A stretch of 7,703 nt of DNA, taken from contig JADFNA010000063.1 of the NCBI GenBank assembly GCA_022563625.1, forward strand, positions 1 through 7,703, given 5' to 3'. Source of the stretch: Candidatus Zixiibacteriota bacterium (GTDB lineage Bacteria > Zixibacteria > MSB-5A5 > GN15 > JACZUZ01). The translations under genes were made by a program, and so were the position numbers. The first letter of the stretch is position 1, and every line of letters begins with the position of its first letter. The notes under the pieces were generated by a model. It did not search any database. It saw nothing but the letters and a program-made list of their open reading frames with translations, and had not been told where the DNA came from. Below are positions 1 through 6,131 of this stretch, piece by piece.

Positions 1-91
1 AAATTACGCACCAACACCAAGTAAGCCAACGACTTGAGCATTCCACCTAGTTCAGTCTAGTTTATCCTGTATCTGTGTGTTTTGTACACCA

Positions 92-114
92 ATGGGCACA
101 GAATAGGCACAAAC
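92..114 (+). repeat. 23-bp direct repeat, copy 1
   Basis: ATGGGCACAG followed by AATAGGCACAAAC; 21 of 23 bases match copy 2 at 745-767 in the same orientation. The copy has an internal 10-bp period (GGGCACA, then AGGCACA). It lies 27 bp from the tRNA fragment, on the far side from the IS remnant. Confidence 0.7.
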
Positions 115-140
115 GCCCTAGATGGGCTTACAGCTTCAAT

Positions 141-170
141 CGGCGGAGAGGCATGGATTCGAACCCTGGA
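141..170 (-). pseudogene. 3' fragment of a tRNA-Ser-like gene (possible attachment-site scar)
   Basis: Minus strand reads CCAGGGTTCGAATCCATG then CCTCTCCGCCG. This is a T-arm with the invariant TTCGAAT loop (one mismatch in the 5-bp stem) followed by a seven-base acceptor 3' strand, a G discriminator and CCG where CCA would be. CCTCTCC-G is typical of tRNA-Ser. The upstream sequence holds no anticodon arm, D-arm or 5' acceptor strand, so this is not a functional tRNA. Such 3' ends are left when tyrosine-recombinase elements integrate into tRNA genes. Confidence 0.6.
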
Positions 171-237
171 GTTTTCTGTATCTCACTGTAATATAAGGAA
201 ATACGTGTAATTGATTGAACTTAATTGTGTTAGTAAG

Positions 238-287
238 TTGAAGTTCCTTGAAGTTGGCGTGAGTTCCGTGGAGTTGAGCGAAGTTTG
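238..287 (+). repeat. Five 10-bp-phased short repeats (GRAGTT core)
   Basis: Five consecutive 10-mers TTGAAGTTCC, TTGAAGTTGG, CGTGAGTTCC, GTGGAGTTGA, GCGAAGTTTG share a core at an exact 10-base period (240, 250, 260, 270, 280). Two GGTTAGAA copies with 11-bp period follow at 289-308. One repeat per helical turn suggests a protein-binding array; its function is unknown. Confidence 0.55.
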
Positions 288-301
288 CGGTTAGAAGGAG
301 G

Positions 302-460
302 TTAGAAAGAGAGTCGCGGGGGGTCCGCAATAAGTGTATCTTCTCCATACCCCAAATCTTCCCTCAGCCATCGAAAACGGACGGTCTCCCTTGCCTGTTC
401 GACCTCGGCTTCGCGAAGTTTGGCGATGATCGCCTCCGCTGGGTACCCCTTTCTACTCAT
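302..460 (-). pseudogene. Truncated IS3-family transposase orfA
   Basis: A 52-codon frame starts at ATG 458-460 and ends at TAA 302-304. Its first 20 residues (MSRKGYPAEAIIAKLREAEV) match the characteristic N-terminus of IS3-family OrfA (MSRKR..., EQII.KLREAEV). After EQARETV the sequence jumps to FRWLREDLG, resembling the YYRWRKEYGG found about fifteen residues later in intact OrfA, so an internal in-frame deletion within the helix-turn-helix is likely. OrfA is normally about 85-100 residues and is followed by OrfB; both the rest of OrfA and all of OrfB are missing. It cannot encode an active transposase. Confidence 0.65.
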
Positions 461-530
461 ATCTGTCCTCCTCCTTCAGCCAGCTGAGTTACTAACTTTC
501 ACACTGGATCAGAATCTGGGGGGCAGGAAA
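302..530 (-). mobile_element. IS3-family insertion sequence remnant (left end plus start of orfA)
   Basis: The minus strand holds an orfA-like start (302-460) preceded by a strong Shine-Dalgarno (AAGGAGGAGG) and by about 65 bases of leader (TGCCCCCCAGATTC, then TGATCCAGTGTGAAAG) that look like IS3-family left-end sequence. The C-run near 518-525 is a plausible part of the left inverted repeat. No orfB, no DDE motif and no matching right inverted repeat are present, so the element is a fragment. The outer limit near 530 is a guess. Confidence 0.6.
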
Positions 531-937
531 ATGGCCATGAAAGATATTCATGCGCATCACAGCCTATAGTTGAATCGGGGGACCTTACCAAGACATTGAC
601 GATCAAGAGAAAGAGAAACACGTACTGTAGAACCGTTGTAAATCAGAAATCTATGATTTGACTTCTACGGACGATATGTCCACTTTGTCTAACGATATAC
701 TGTCAGTTAGTCGTTTTGTCTTCTTTGGTCTGATTTGGCAAGCGATGGACACAGAATAGTCACAAACTGACAGGAGCAGGCGTGATTGCTGAAGTTACGC
801 GAGGCTCAGGGACCCAGAAGCATGCTTTCCCAGCCAGACCCCCACACCCGACTTAGAGCAAAGGGGCGGGGTTGATGAGAGAGAGCCAGGGCGATTCGTC
901 TGACTGTGCAAGATATTAGGGGGCGGGGTCGTCAATC
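531..937. other. Gene-free stretch downstream of the receiver-PP2C gene
   Basis: No convincing coding sequence on either strand. It holds an AT-rich nested inverted repeat (627-668: GTAGAA/TTCTAC outside AAATCA/TGATTT), immediately followed by GGAC-N5-GTCC (669-681), the second 23-bp direct-repeat copy (745-767), and two copies of GGGGCGGGGT (863-872 and 920-929). No intrinsic terminator with a U-tract was seen after the PP2C stop codon. Confidence 0.5.
745..767 (+). repeat. 23-bp direct repeat, copy 2
   Basis: ATGGACACAG followed by AATAGTCACAAAC; differs from copy 1 (92-114) at two positions. The two copies are 653 bp apart (start to start) and bracket the tRNA fragment and the IS3 remnant. 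Confidence 0.7.
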
Positions 938-2167
938 TTACGCTCCCTCTTTTGGTGACGGTTCGCCCTTGTGCATAGCTACTATGTTAATGTCATCCGG
1001 CTGGGTGGCGCTACCGCGAAACGCTGTGAGTTTTTCCTCAAGGGCATCCAGAAGGCTATGTGGCGATTGTCGAGGCGCTTCCTTTAGCGCCTGACACAGA
1101 CCGGACCACTCGAGTCGTGCGCCTAATTCGTTTTCCAAATCCAGCAGTCCGTCGGTGTGCAAAAGCATCGTCATGTCATCCTTCAAGAAATGTTCTCTTG
1201 TTGGGTCAATCTTGAATGTACCAGACCCGAATAATCCGAGAGGCATACCATTGAGCATCACACGCTCTATACAATTGTTTCTGTCAATGAATATCGGATA
1301 AGACCCGCCGGCATTAGCCAGATGAACCACTGTCGCGTCAACGTTAACAAAACAAACTGTGGCTGTGACATACATCATGGTCGGAAGGTATTGTACAAGT
1401 CGGTCATTAAGGGCGCTCAACAAACCAGCGGGTGAATCACATTGTGGAGTGACCTCATGAAACAGACCCTTGAGCATCATCGTGCCCAACGCCGCCTGAA
1501 TACCATGTCCGGAAACATCAGCAACCATAATCACTGACCTGCCGTCAGCCGACCGGGCGACATCATAGTAGTCCCCCCCCACCTCCCTCGCCGGCAAGTA
1601 TCGGGCAGAAATACTTACATTGGGTATCGTCGGACAGCAACCCGGCAACATTTCAAGTTGCGCCTGACGAGCAAGGTGAAGCTCCTCCTGATATGCGGTA
1701 TTATCAAGTTCAAGAGAATTGCTCTGTGCAAGAACATTATCAAGTTCTTTCAATTTGACTCTCAATTCTCGGGTTAACGAGCGGTGATTCAAACCGTTTC
1801 TAATAACCAGCAGCAAAGTTGCGTTGTCCCAGGGTTTCTCTACATATTGGAATATACCCAGTTCATTAACGCTTTTAATGGCGCTTTCTTTGTCGGCGTA
1901 ACCGGTTAACAGAATCCTTGGCACATCAGGATAGAGTTTCTTAATTTCATGCAGAAATTCAATACCGTTAAGCTCAGGCATCAGGAAATCCGAAATCACT
2001 AAATCGACCGGTCGCTGACGAAGTTCCGCGAGCGCCTTAGTTGGTGACGTATATCCACGGACTTCATAATTGGTTTCCAAACGTAGCAACGCGCCCAGAC
2101 TATTAATAGTCATTTCTTCATCGTCGACGATCGCCAGTGATTGGACTGCTGCTTCTTTTGCGTTCAT
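938..2167 (-). CDS. Response regulator with PP2C/SpoIIE-type (RsbU-like) serine/threonine phosphatase output
   Basis: 409 residues from ATG 2165-2167; an in-frame TAG lies five codons upstream, so no longer start exists. The ribosome-binding site is weak (GAG). Domains: receiver at about 9-128 with D15/D16, phosphoacceptor D60 (LVISDFLMPELNG), T88 and K111 (EKPW); a coiled linker 130-172 (LRVKLKELDNVL, ending ARQAQLEMLP); then the PPM phosphatase at 180-400. Metal-binding signatures are intact: EVGGDYYD (D199), VADVSGHG (D217), HTDGLLD (D339) and PDDINIV (D391/D392). The family removes phosphate from anti-anti-sigma (STAS) proteins or similar, controlling a sigma factor or another output; no STAS, RsbW-type kinase or sigma gene is in the window. 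Phosphorylation of D60 probably controls the phosphatase. The likely kinase is the one at 3336-5522. The gene has its own promoter region, with two matching operator-like units, and may also be reached by read-through from PAP2. Confidence 0.95.
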   Translation of the reverse strand: MNAKEAAVQSLAIVDDEEMTINSLGALLRLETNYEVRGYTSPTKALAELRQRPVDLVISDFLMPELNGIEFLHEIKKLYPDVPRILLTGYADKESAIKSVNELGIFQYVEKPWDNATLLLVIRNGLNHRSLTRELRVKLKELDNVLAQSNSLELDNTAYQEELHLARQAQLEMLPGCCPTIPNVSISARYLPAREVGGDYYDVARSADGRSVIMVADVSGHGIQAALGTMMLKGLFHEVTPQCDSPAGLLSALNDRLVQYLPTMMYVTATVCFVNVDATVVHLANAGGSYPIFIDRNNCIERVMLNGMPLGLFGSGTFKIDPTREHFLKDDMTMLLHTDGLLDLENELGARLEWSGLCQALKEAPRQSPHSLLDALEEKLTAFRGSATQPDDINIVAMHKGEPSPKEGA

Positions 2168-2185
2168 AGTACACTCATGCTAACG

Positions 2186-2212
2186 GTTATAGAGAAAGTT
2201 GAGTTAAGTCAA
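2186..2212 (-). promoter_or_regulatory. Proximal promoter/operator unit: TTGA-N6-TCAA dyad plus TATAAC
   Basis: Minus strand reads TTGACTTAACTCAA (2199-2212), then TATAAC (2186-2191), with 8 bp between the shared 13-mer and the -10 box, exactly as in the distal unit. The dyad is centred near -26, between or over the -35 and -10 elements, a position more typical of repression than activation. Transcription would start near 2179, only about 12 bases before the ATG of the receiver-PP2C gene, so its transcript would have a very short leader. Confidence 0.5.
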
Positions 2213-2374
2213 CAGCGTAAAGGGCAGTTTCTAATATTCCTTATACTCTAGGCATATGTTCCGACCTGTCCCCGATTATGCCACTCTTGCAAAAATAGTT
2301 CTACTATCATAAATTGGGTGTCAAGGCGCGCTTTCTCAACTGGCTTTCATACACACATCCTTTCTATAAAGCCA

Positions 2375-2401
2375 ATTATACTAAACCATGACTTAACTCA
2401 A
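2375..2401 (-). promoter_or_regulatory. Distal promoter/operator unit: TTGA-N6-TCA dyad plus TATAAT
   Basis: Minus strand reads TTGAGTTAAGTCA (2389-2401), then 8 bp, then a perfect TATAAT (2375-2380). The 13-mer is the exact reverse complement of the one in the proximal unit near 2200, and its spacing to the -10 box is the same. TTGAGT could double as a -35 with a short 15-bp spacer. The expected start of transcription is near 2368, giving a leader of about 200 bases before the receiver-PP2C gene. The TTGA-N6-TCAA layout is that of CRP/FNR-family boxes; which protein binds is unknown. Confidence 0.5.
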
Positions 2402-2438
2402 AGAACCTCCTGTCCACTTTAGGCTGAACTGACACAAT

Positions 2439-3323
2439 CTAGAACGCAAAACTGAAGCGAATGAAAGTTGGCGCTCTGTTGGGTTCGCTGGATGTTGAAG
2501 AGTCGTTGTCCGCGAATGAGTAGAACAGTTCACCCATAAGCGTTCCCGCCAACGCCCCGATCAGGACATCACTGGGAAAATGTTTGTAGGCGTGTATTCG
2601 CGACCAGCCGACAAATGTCGCCCAGCCGAAAATAACAGTCGGAGGAGCCCATTTCCAACCGTCATACTGAGAGCCGGACATACGCTGGCGCATGATTGAA
2701 CGGAGCCGCGCATTGAGAAAAACAGCAGAAAAGAAAGCGCTTGAAGCGTGACCTGAGAAGAATGACTGATTGTCGTAATTATGATTAATGTTCTCTCTTT
2801 GGAACGCAATTCCTGGCTCAAGACAGGGCAGTGGACGCTGGCGGGCGAAAATTCCTTTTGCAAGATCCGTAACACCTTTTGTCGCCGCCAGACCGCTGAC
2901 AAAGATATATCCGTCTTGAGTGGCATTCTGCCACGGCTGTTCTTGAGGCCAGTTAAAATTTGCTATCGTCAAAACGGTAAACGCCGCTAAAGGAGTCGCG
3001 ATCGAGCCGCTTCTATTATCCAGGAAGTTGGTCTTATTCAAGTGACAATCTCCACCAAAGAAAGAGACGAGGCGACCCTCGAAGGGAAGAGGCCGGGTCC
3101 AGTTTGGAGTTTTGGTTCGATTTGAAGATTTGACCGACAGTCCGATCAGGGCCATACCCAGTGAACCGCCTCCGATCACGCTCAACTCTCCGGCGCCGAG
3201 ATAATCACGCTCTGGAGTTTGCGCATTGAGTTCGGTCACTACGAACGTCAGAAATAGCGCAAATAATATGGGTCCGCGCAATCTGAGACTCGAAGCGGGT
3301 TGGTAGTTGGCTGACTGAGTCAT
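2439..3323 (-). CDS. PAP2-superfamily phosphatase, exported, probably envelope-associated
   Basis: 294 residues from ATG 3321-3323; a TTG at 3335 would add four residues. The ATG is 12 bp after the kinase stop codon, so the two genes are probably co-transcribed and perhaps coupled. The N-terminus has a signal-peptide pattern: basic region (LRLRG), hydrophobic core (PILFALFLTFVVT), then LNA-Q as a type I cleavage site. All three PAP2 signature motifs are present: KGIFARQRP (K156, R163), FSGH (H192), and SRIHAYKHFPSD (R242, H248, D252), so the vanadium-haloperoxidase-like active site is complete. Several hydrophobic helices surround these motifs. The family dephosphorylates lipid phosphates such as undecaprenyl pyrophosphate, phosphatidic acid, phosphatidylglycerol phosphate or lipid A; the substrate here cannot be told from sequence. 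The C-terminus alternates aromatic residues and ends in Phe (FIRFSFAF), like a beta-strand outer-membrane signal, which is unusual for this fold. Stop TAG at 2439-2441. Confidence 0.9.
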   Translation of the reverse strand: MTQSANYQPASSLRLRGPILFALFLTFVVTELNAQTPERDYLGAGELSVIGGGSLGMALIGLSVKSSNRTKTPNWTRPLPFEGRLVSFFGGDCHLNKTNFLDNRSGSIATPLAAFTVLTIANFNWPQEQPWQNATQDGYIFVSGLAATKGVTDLAKGIFARQRPLPCLEPGIAFQRENINHNYDNQSFFSGHASSAFFSAVFLNARLRSIMRQRMSGSQYDGWKWAPPTVIFGWATFVGWSRIHAYKHFPSDVLIGALAGTLMGELFYSFADNDSSTSSEPNRAPTFIRFSFAF

Positions 3324-3335
3324 TGTACGATCCAA

Positions 3336-5522
3336 TCACCCTGCGACAGGAATTGTCACTGTAACTGTAGTTCCTTCGCCCAACGCGCTCCGGATATCAA
3401 TTGCGCCGTTATGCTGCTGTATTATCCGATAAACTATTGACAGTCCCAGGCCGGTACCAACTCCGACTCCTTTGGTGGTAAACCCGGGATCGTAAATTCG
3501 CCGCAGATCAGACTTCTTGATTCCCGTCCCGTTATCAATGAATTGCAATTTTACAGCGCTCTTATCGACAGAGGTCCTGATCGTAACTGTGCCTTTGCTG
3601 TCGATAGCCTGTGAAGCGTTCACGAGGATATTCATAAATACCTGGTTCAGTTGATTTGGGAAACAATCAACCAGAGGCAGGTCACCGTAGTCTTTCTCAA
3701 CTGTGATACGGTTCTTGAATTCGTACGCCAGGAGAGTCAGAGTGCTGTTAATGCCCTCATGCAAATCGGCGGGCTTTCTCTCGGCTTCATCAAGCCGCGC
3801 AAAGTTTCTCAACGATCGCACAATCTCGACTATCCGTTCCACGGCTACATGCATGGTCACGGTGATATCACGCAGAATTGCCATTGTCTTATCAGCTTTG
3901 GCCCTCACTTCATCTGTCATGCTGCAGTTTCCGGCGTGGATGAGTTCATTAATACTTTTCAGCGCGCGCTCAGAAATATCAACATTTGAGTTGATCGCCC
4001 CCAGTGGGGTGTTAATCTCATGCGCCACTCCGGCGACAAGGTTCCCCAGAGCCGCCATTTTCTCGCTTTGCACAAGCTGAATTCGCGTTTCCTCTATCTC
4101 GCGGTTTTTGGACTCGAGCTCTTCGGCATACGAACGAATTTTGTCGAAAGCGTTAACAGTTTCGGTCATGTCCATCATCCAGACGTACACTTCACGGGCA
4201 TCGGGATGCGGATTATACGTGATCGAAAATGTATGTTCTTGCGTTCTATGCAGGTGGAACATTATCGTCTCACCGGTGTCGATCGACCTCTGGACCTCCT
4301 GCACAAAATCGCCCGGTAGCAGCTCTTCTATAGAAGAATCCGGCACACCCAGTTTAACGGTCAGGTTCTTCGCACTTGGATTCATGTACGTGATTTTGCC
4401 TTCATAATCACAGCGTATAACCGGATTTGGATTTTCCTCCGGTATATGCGCGAGTCTTTCTACACGTTCTTTGGCTTTTACAACATCTGTAATGTCACGC
4501 AGGGCGCCCATGGATGTTCTGGAGTCACCAACTTTGTGAACAGTTAAATCGCAAATGATGGGTTCTGGGGCGCCTTTGCGAATGACTTTCAAAGGGTAGC
4601 GCCAAGGAATATCTTCTCCTTCCGCCCGGCGACGCCTGTTATCAGCAACCATGTCACGGTCCTCTGGAGCAATAACTTCTAGGAAGTTGAGATCATAGAG
4701 CTCTTCGGCCGTCCGGTTCAACAGTTCTTCAAAGGCGTGATTGACTTCGATGAATTTGGATGAGTTGTTATCAATGGCAAAAATTGCGTCAGTGGAATCT
4801 TCAAATAATGAACGGTATTTATCCTCAGATATGGCTGTCTCACGGCGCAGTGACTCTTCTTCTTTGCGTGAAAGCCAGAGACGATAGTGACTATTATAAA
4901 TATGCGCGCTAATCCCGGAACTGAAGAGAGTGATCATTGTCATAAAAACCAGAGCTTGACCAGAATGGTCGATAGCAGCCACGCCAAATACTTCAGGAAG
5001 GTTGAGGATGCAAATGAAGTAAACGACGATGAGCGCCGAACCAAACGAAAATGTGTGCCACAGGCGCATTGGCATACAGCCGGAGACAACCAGCATTAAG
5101 ATGATAAAGATCATTCCGTCTCCAATGGGAGAGGCCTGCGATACGCCGGATGAAATATGCTCCGCCATAGTTGCCAGAAACATAATACCGGCTGAGACAC
5201 TGCCTATGGTCCGGCCGAAGCGCGAACCGAAAGCAAAAAAGGAAGCTGCGAGAATGATTATTCCAAAGAGGATAATAACCGAATCGCCGGCGATGGCCAG
5301 CGAATTTTCTGGTTCGGCTCCCCAGAGCACGGGCGTCTTTCCCATCAGCGCTAGATTCGCCATGATGTTGAACAGCGGACCGAGCACCGCCAGAGACCCC
5401 GCCAGGCGCATCCCGATTACATTTAATCGCCGGACTTCTTCACGAAACGCCGGGTCACGTTCAGCTCTTAGAGGCGCAATTGGCCCCATCCAGAACCAAT
5501 CATGTATTCTTGAATAGCCCAT
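3336..5522 (-). CDS. Membrane-bound sensor histidine kinase (6 TM, two PAS, HisKA, HATPase)
   Basis: 728 residues from ATG 5520-5522; a TTG at 5550-5552 would add ten residues. Neither start has a clear Shine-Dalgarno sequence, so the start is uncertain. Order: about six hydrophobic segments (roughly 33-59, 76-96, 105-121, 135-150, 158-176, 189-209) with little extracytoplasmic loop; PAS 1 at 231-346 (KYRSLFEDSTDAIFAID, ending GALRDITDVVKA); PAS 2 at 354-455 (ENPNPVIRCDYEGKITYMN); a coiled linker 456-490; HisKA with the phosphoacceptor His501 in GVAHEINTPLGAI; then an ATPase domain with N-box (ILVNASQAI, N635), G1 (DNGTGI, 663-668), F-box (FTTKG) and G2 (GTGLGLSI). All catalytic boxes are intact, so it should autophosphorylate. 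It has no receiver of its own. It follows the stand-alone regulator by 48 bp and precedes PAP2 by 12 bp. Signal unknown; the membrane part may be the sensor. Confidence 0.95.
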   Translation of the reverse strand: MGYSRIHDWFWMGPIAPLRAERDPAFREEVRRLNVIGMRLAGSLAVLGPLFNIMANLALMGKTPVLWGAEPENSLAIAGDSVIILFGIIILAASFFAFGSRFGRTIGSVSAGIMFLATMAEHISSGVSQASPIGDGMIFIILMLVVSGCMPMRLWHTFSFGSALIVVYFICILNLPEVFGVAAIDHSGQALVFMTMITLFSSGISAHIYNSHYRLWLSRKEEESLRRETAISEDKYRSLFEDSTDAIFAIDNNSSKFIEVNHAFEELLNRTAEELYDLNFLEVIAPEDRDMVADNRRRRAEGEDIPWRYPLKVIRKGAPEPIICDLTVHKVGDSRTSMGALRDITDVVKAKERVERLAHIPEENPNPVIRCDYEGKITYMNPSAKNLTVKLGVPDSSIEELLPGDFVQEVQRSIDTGETIMFHLHRTQEHTFSITYNPHPDAREVYVWMMDMTETVNAFDKIRSYAEELESKNREIEETRIQLVQSEKMAALGNLVAGVAHEINTPLGAINSNVDISERALKSINELIHAGNCSMTDEVRAKADKTMAILRDITVTMHVAVERIVEIVRSLRNFARLDEAERKPADLHEGINSTLTLLAYEFKNRITVEKDYGDLPLVDCFPNQLNQVFMNILVNASQAIDSKGTVTIRTSVDKSAVKLQFIDNGTGIKKSDLRRIYDPGFTTKGVGVGTGLGLSIVYRIIQQHNGAIDIRSALGEGTTVTVTIPVAG

Positions 5523-5570
5523 ATATACAACGCCCGGAATAGTGTGTGTCAATTCGCGCTAGCGGGGAAT

Positions 5571-6017
5571 TTAGATGAGAGCTTTGATCAAATCCATTTT
5601 TACCGCGGCTATTTCCTGCATTCTTTTGAGCAGAGAACTGCGTTCCAGGCCGTTTTCCACGATCAATTTCAGGCGGGTGTTTTCCCAGGGTTTTTCGATA
5701 TATTGAAATATGCTGACTTCATTGATTGCTTTGATTGCGTTTTCCTTGTCCGCAAAGCCCGTCAAAAGAACTCTGGTGGCCATCGGTTGAGATTCTTTAA
5801 CTTTGGCCAAAAACGCAATACCGTCAAGCTCTGGCATGAGAAAATCAGAGATCACCAGATCGATTGACTCTTTTTCGACGTAGGTGGCCGCCTCCTGTGA
5901 CGAGGTAAACGTGATAATCTCATAATCTGTCTCAAAACTGAAAAAGGAGCGCAGTGATGAAAGTATCATTTCTTCATCATCTACAATTAAGATTCGCGGG
6001 CGTCCATTAGTTTTCAT
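5571..6017 (-). CDS. Stand-alone CheY-like response regulator (receiver domain only)
   Basis: 148 residues from ATG 6015-6017, preceded by GAGAGG at about 6-bp spacing. A TTG at 6105-6107 would extend it by 30 residues of no receiver character and lacks a ribosome-binding site, so the ATG is preferred. Receiver features are complete: acidic pair D13/D14 (IVDDEE), phosphoacceptor D58 (LVISDFLMPELDG), T86 (VLLTG) and K109 (YIEKPW). After the receiver only about 30 residues follow, a short helical tail (VENGLERSSLLKRMQEIAAV) without DNA-binding or enzymatic domain. Output must therefore be by protein contact or phosphate relay. The next gene downstream is a histidine kinase, its likely partner. 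The receiver is about half identical, without gaps, to the N-terminal receiver of the PP2C gene at 938-2167 (63 of about 118 positions by eye). Stop is TAA at 5571-5573. Confidence 0.92.
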   Translation of the reverse strand: MKTNGRPRILIVDDEEMILSSLRSFFSFETDYEIITFTSSQEAATYVEKESIDLVISDFLMPELDGIAFLAKVKESQPMATRVLLTGFADKENAIKAINEVSIFQYIEKPWENTRLKLIVENGLERSSLLKRMQEIAAVKMDLIKALI

Positions 6018-6078
6018 TTGCGACCTCTCACTTGTCTTCGTTTGTGAGCGTAATATGTTTCGGAATTGGTCATAATGC

Positions 6079-6107
6079 AGAGTATTTGCATCGCGGTCGT
6101 CTGTCAA
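6079..6107 (-). promoter_or_regulatory. Possible internal sigma70-type promoter for the response regulator/kinase genes
   Basis: On the minus strand a perfect -35 box TTGACA (6102-6107) is followed after 17 bp by TACTCT (6079-6084), a poor -10 matching TATAAT at three positions. It lies in the 114-bp gap between the cNMP-fold gene and the ATG chosen for the response regulator, the longest gap between the five genes from 7703 to 2439, so a secondary promoter here is reasonable. Support is only motif-level. Confidence 0.3.
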
Positions 6108-6131
6108 GCGAGCGGCTCAACACTTTGTCTC

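Noticed and set aside
136..348. 70-codon minus-strand ORF
   Set aside because: It runs through the phased repeats and the tRNA 3' fragment and overlaps the IS remnant in another frame; its C-terminus is just translated tRNA sequence, and no family is recognisable.
838..872. GC-rich stem (ACCCC/GGGGT) after the PP2C gene as an intrinsic terminator
   Set aside because: On the minus strand the stem is interrupted and is not followed by a run of T.
1..937. CRISPR array
   Set aside because: The repeats here are 10-bp phased or a single 23-bp pair 653 bp apart; there are no regularly spaced repeats with unique spacers and no cas gene.
906..1094. 62-codon plus-strand ORF overlapping the end of the PP2C gene
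   Set aside because: Mostly antisense to the PPM domain, with no ribosome-binding site or family resemblance.
2319..2324. Perfect TTGACA in the gap before the PP2C gene
   Set aside because: At 16-18 bp spacing there is no -10 better than GAACTA/AACTAT; the two dyad-linked -10 boxes are better candidates.
2561..5517. Several 60-160-codon ORFs opposite to or in other frames of the PAP2 and kinase genes
   Set aside because: They lie wholly inside genes with complete catalytic motifs and show no recognisable domains; they are shadows.
5523..5552. TTG start for the kinase, and TTGACA at the same place as a promoter
   Set aside because: The TTG start lacks a ribosome-binding site. Used as a -35, its best -10 (TATATA at 19 bp) would put transcription start beyond the ATG.
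6018..6107. TTG extension of the stand-alone response regulator by 30 residues
   Set aside because: The added residues are not receiver-like, and the downstream ATG has a GAGAGG ribosome-binding site and places the DDE motif at the usual distance.
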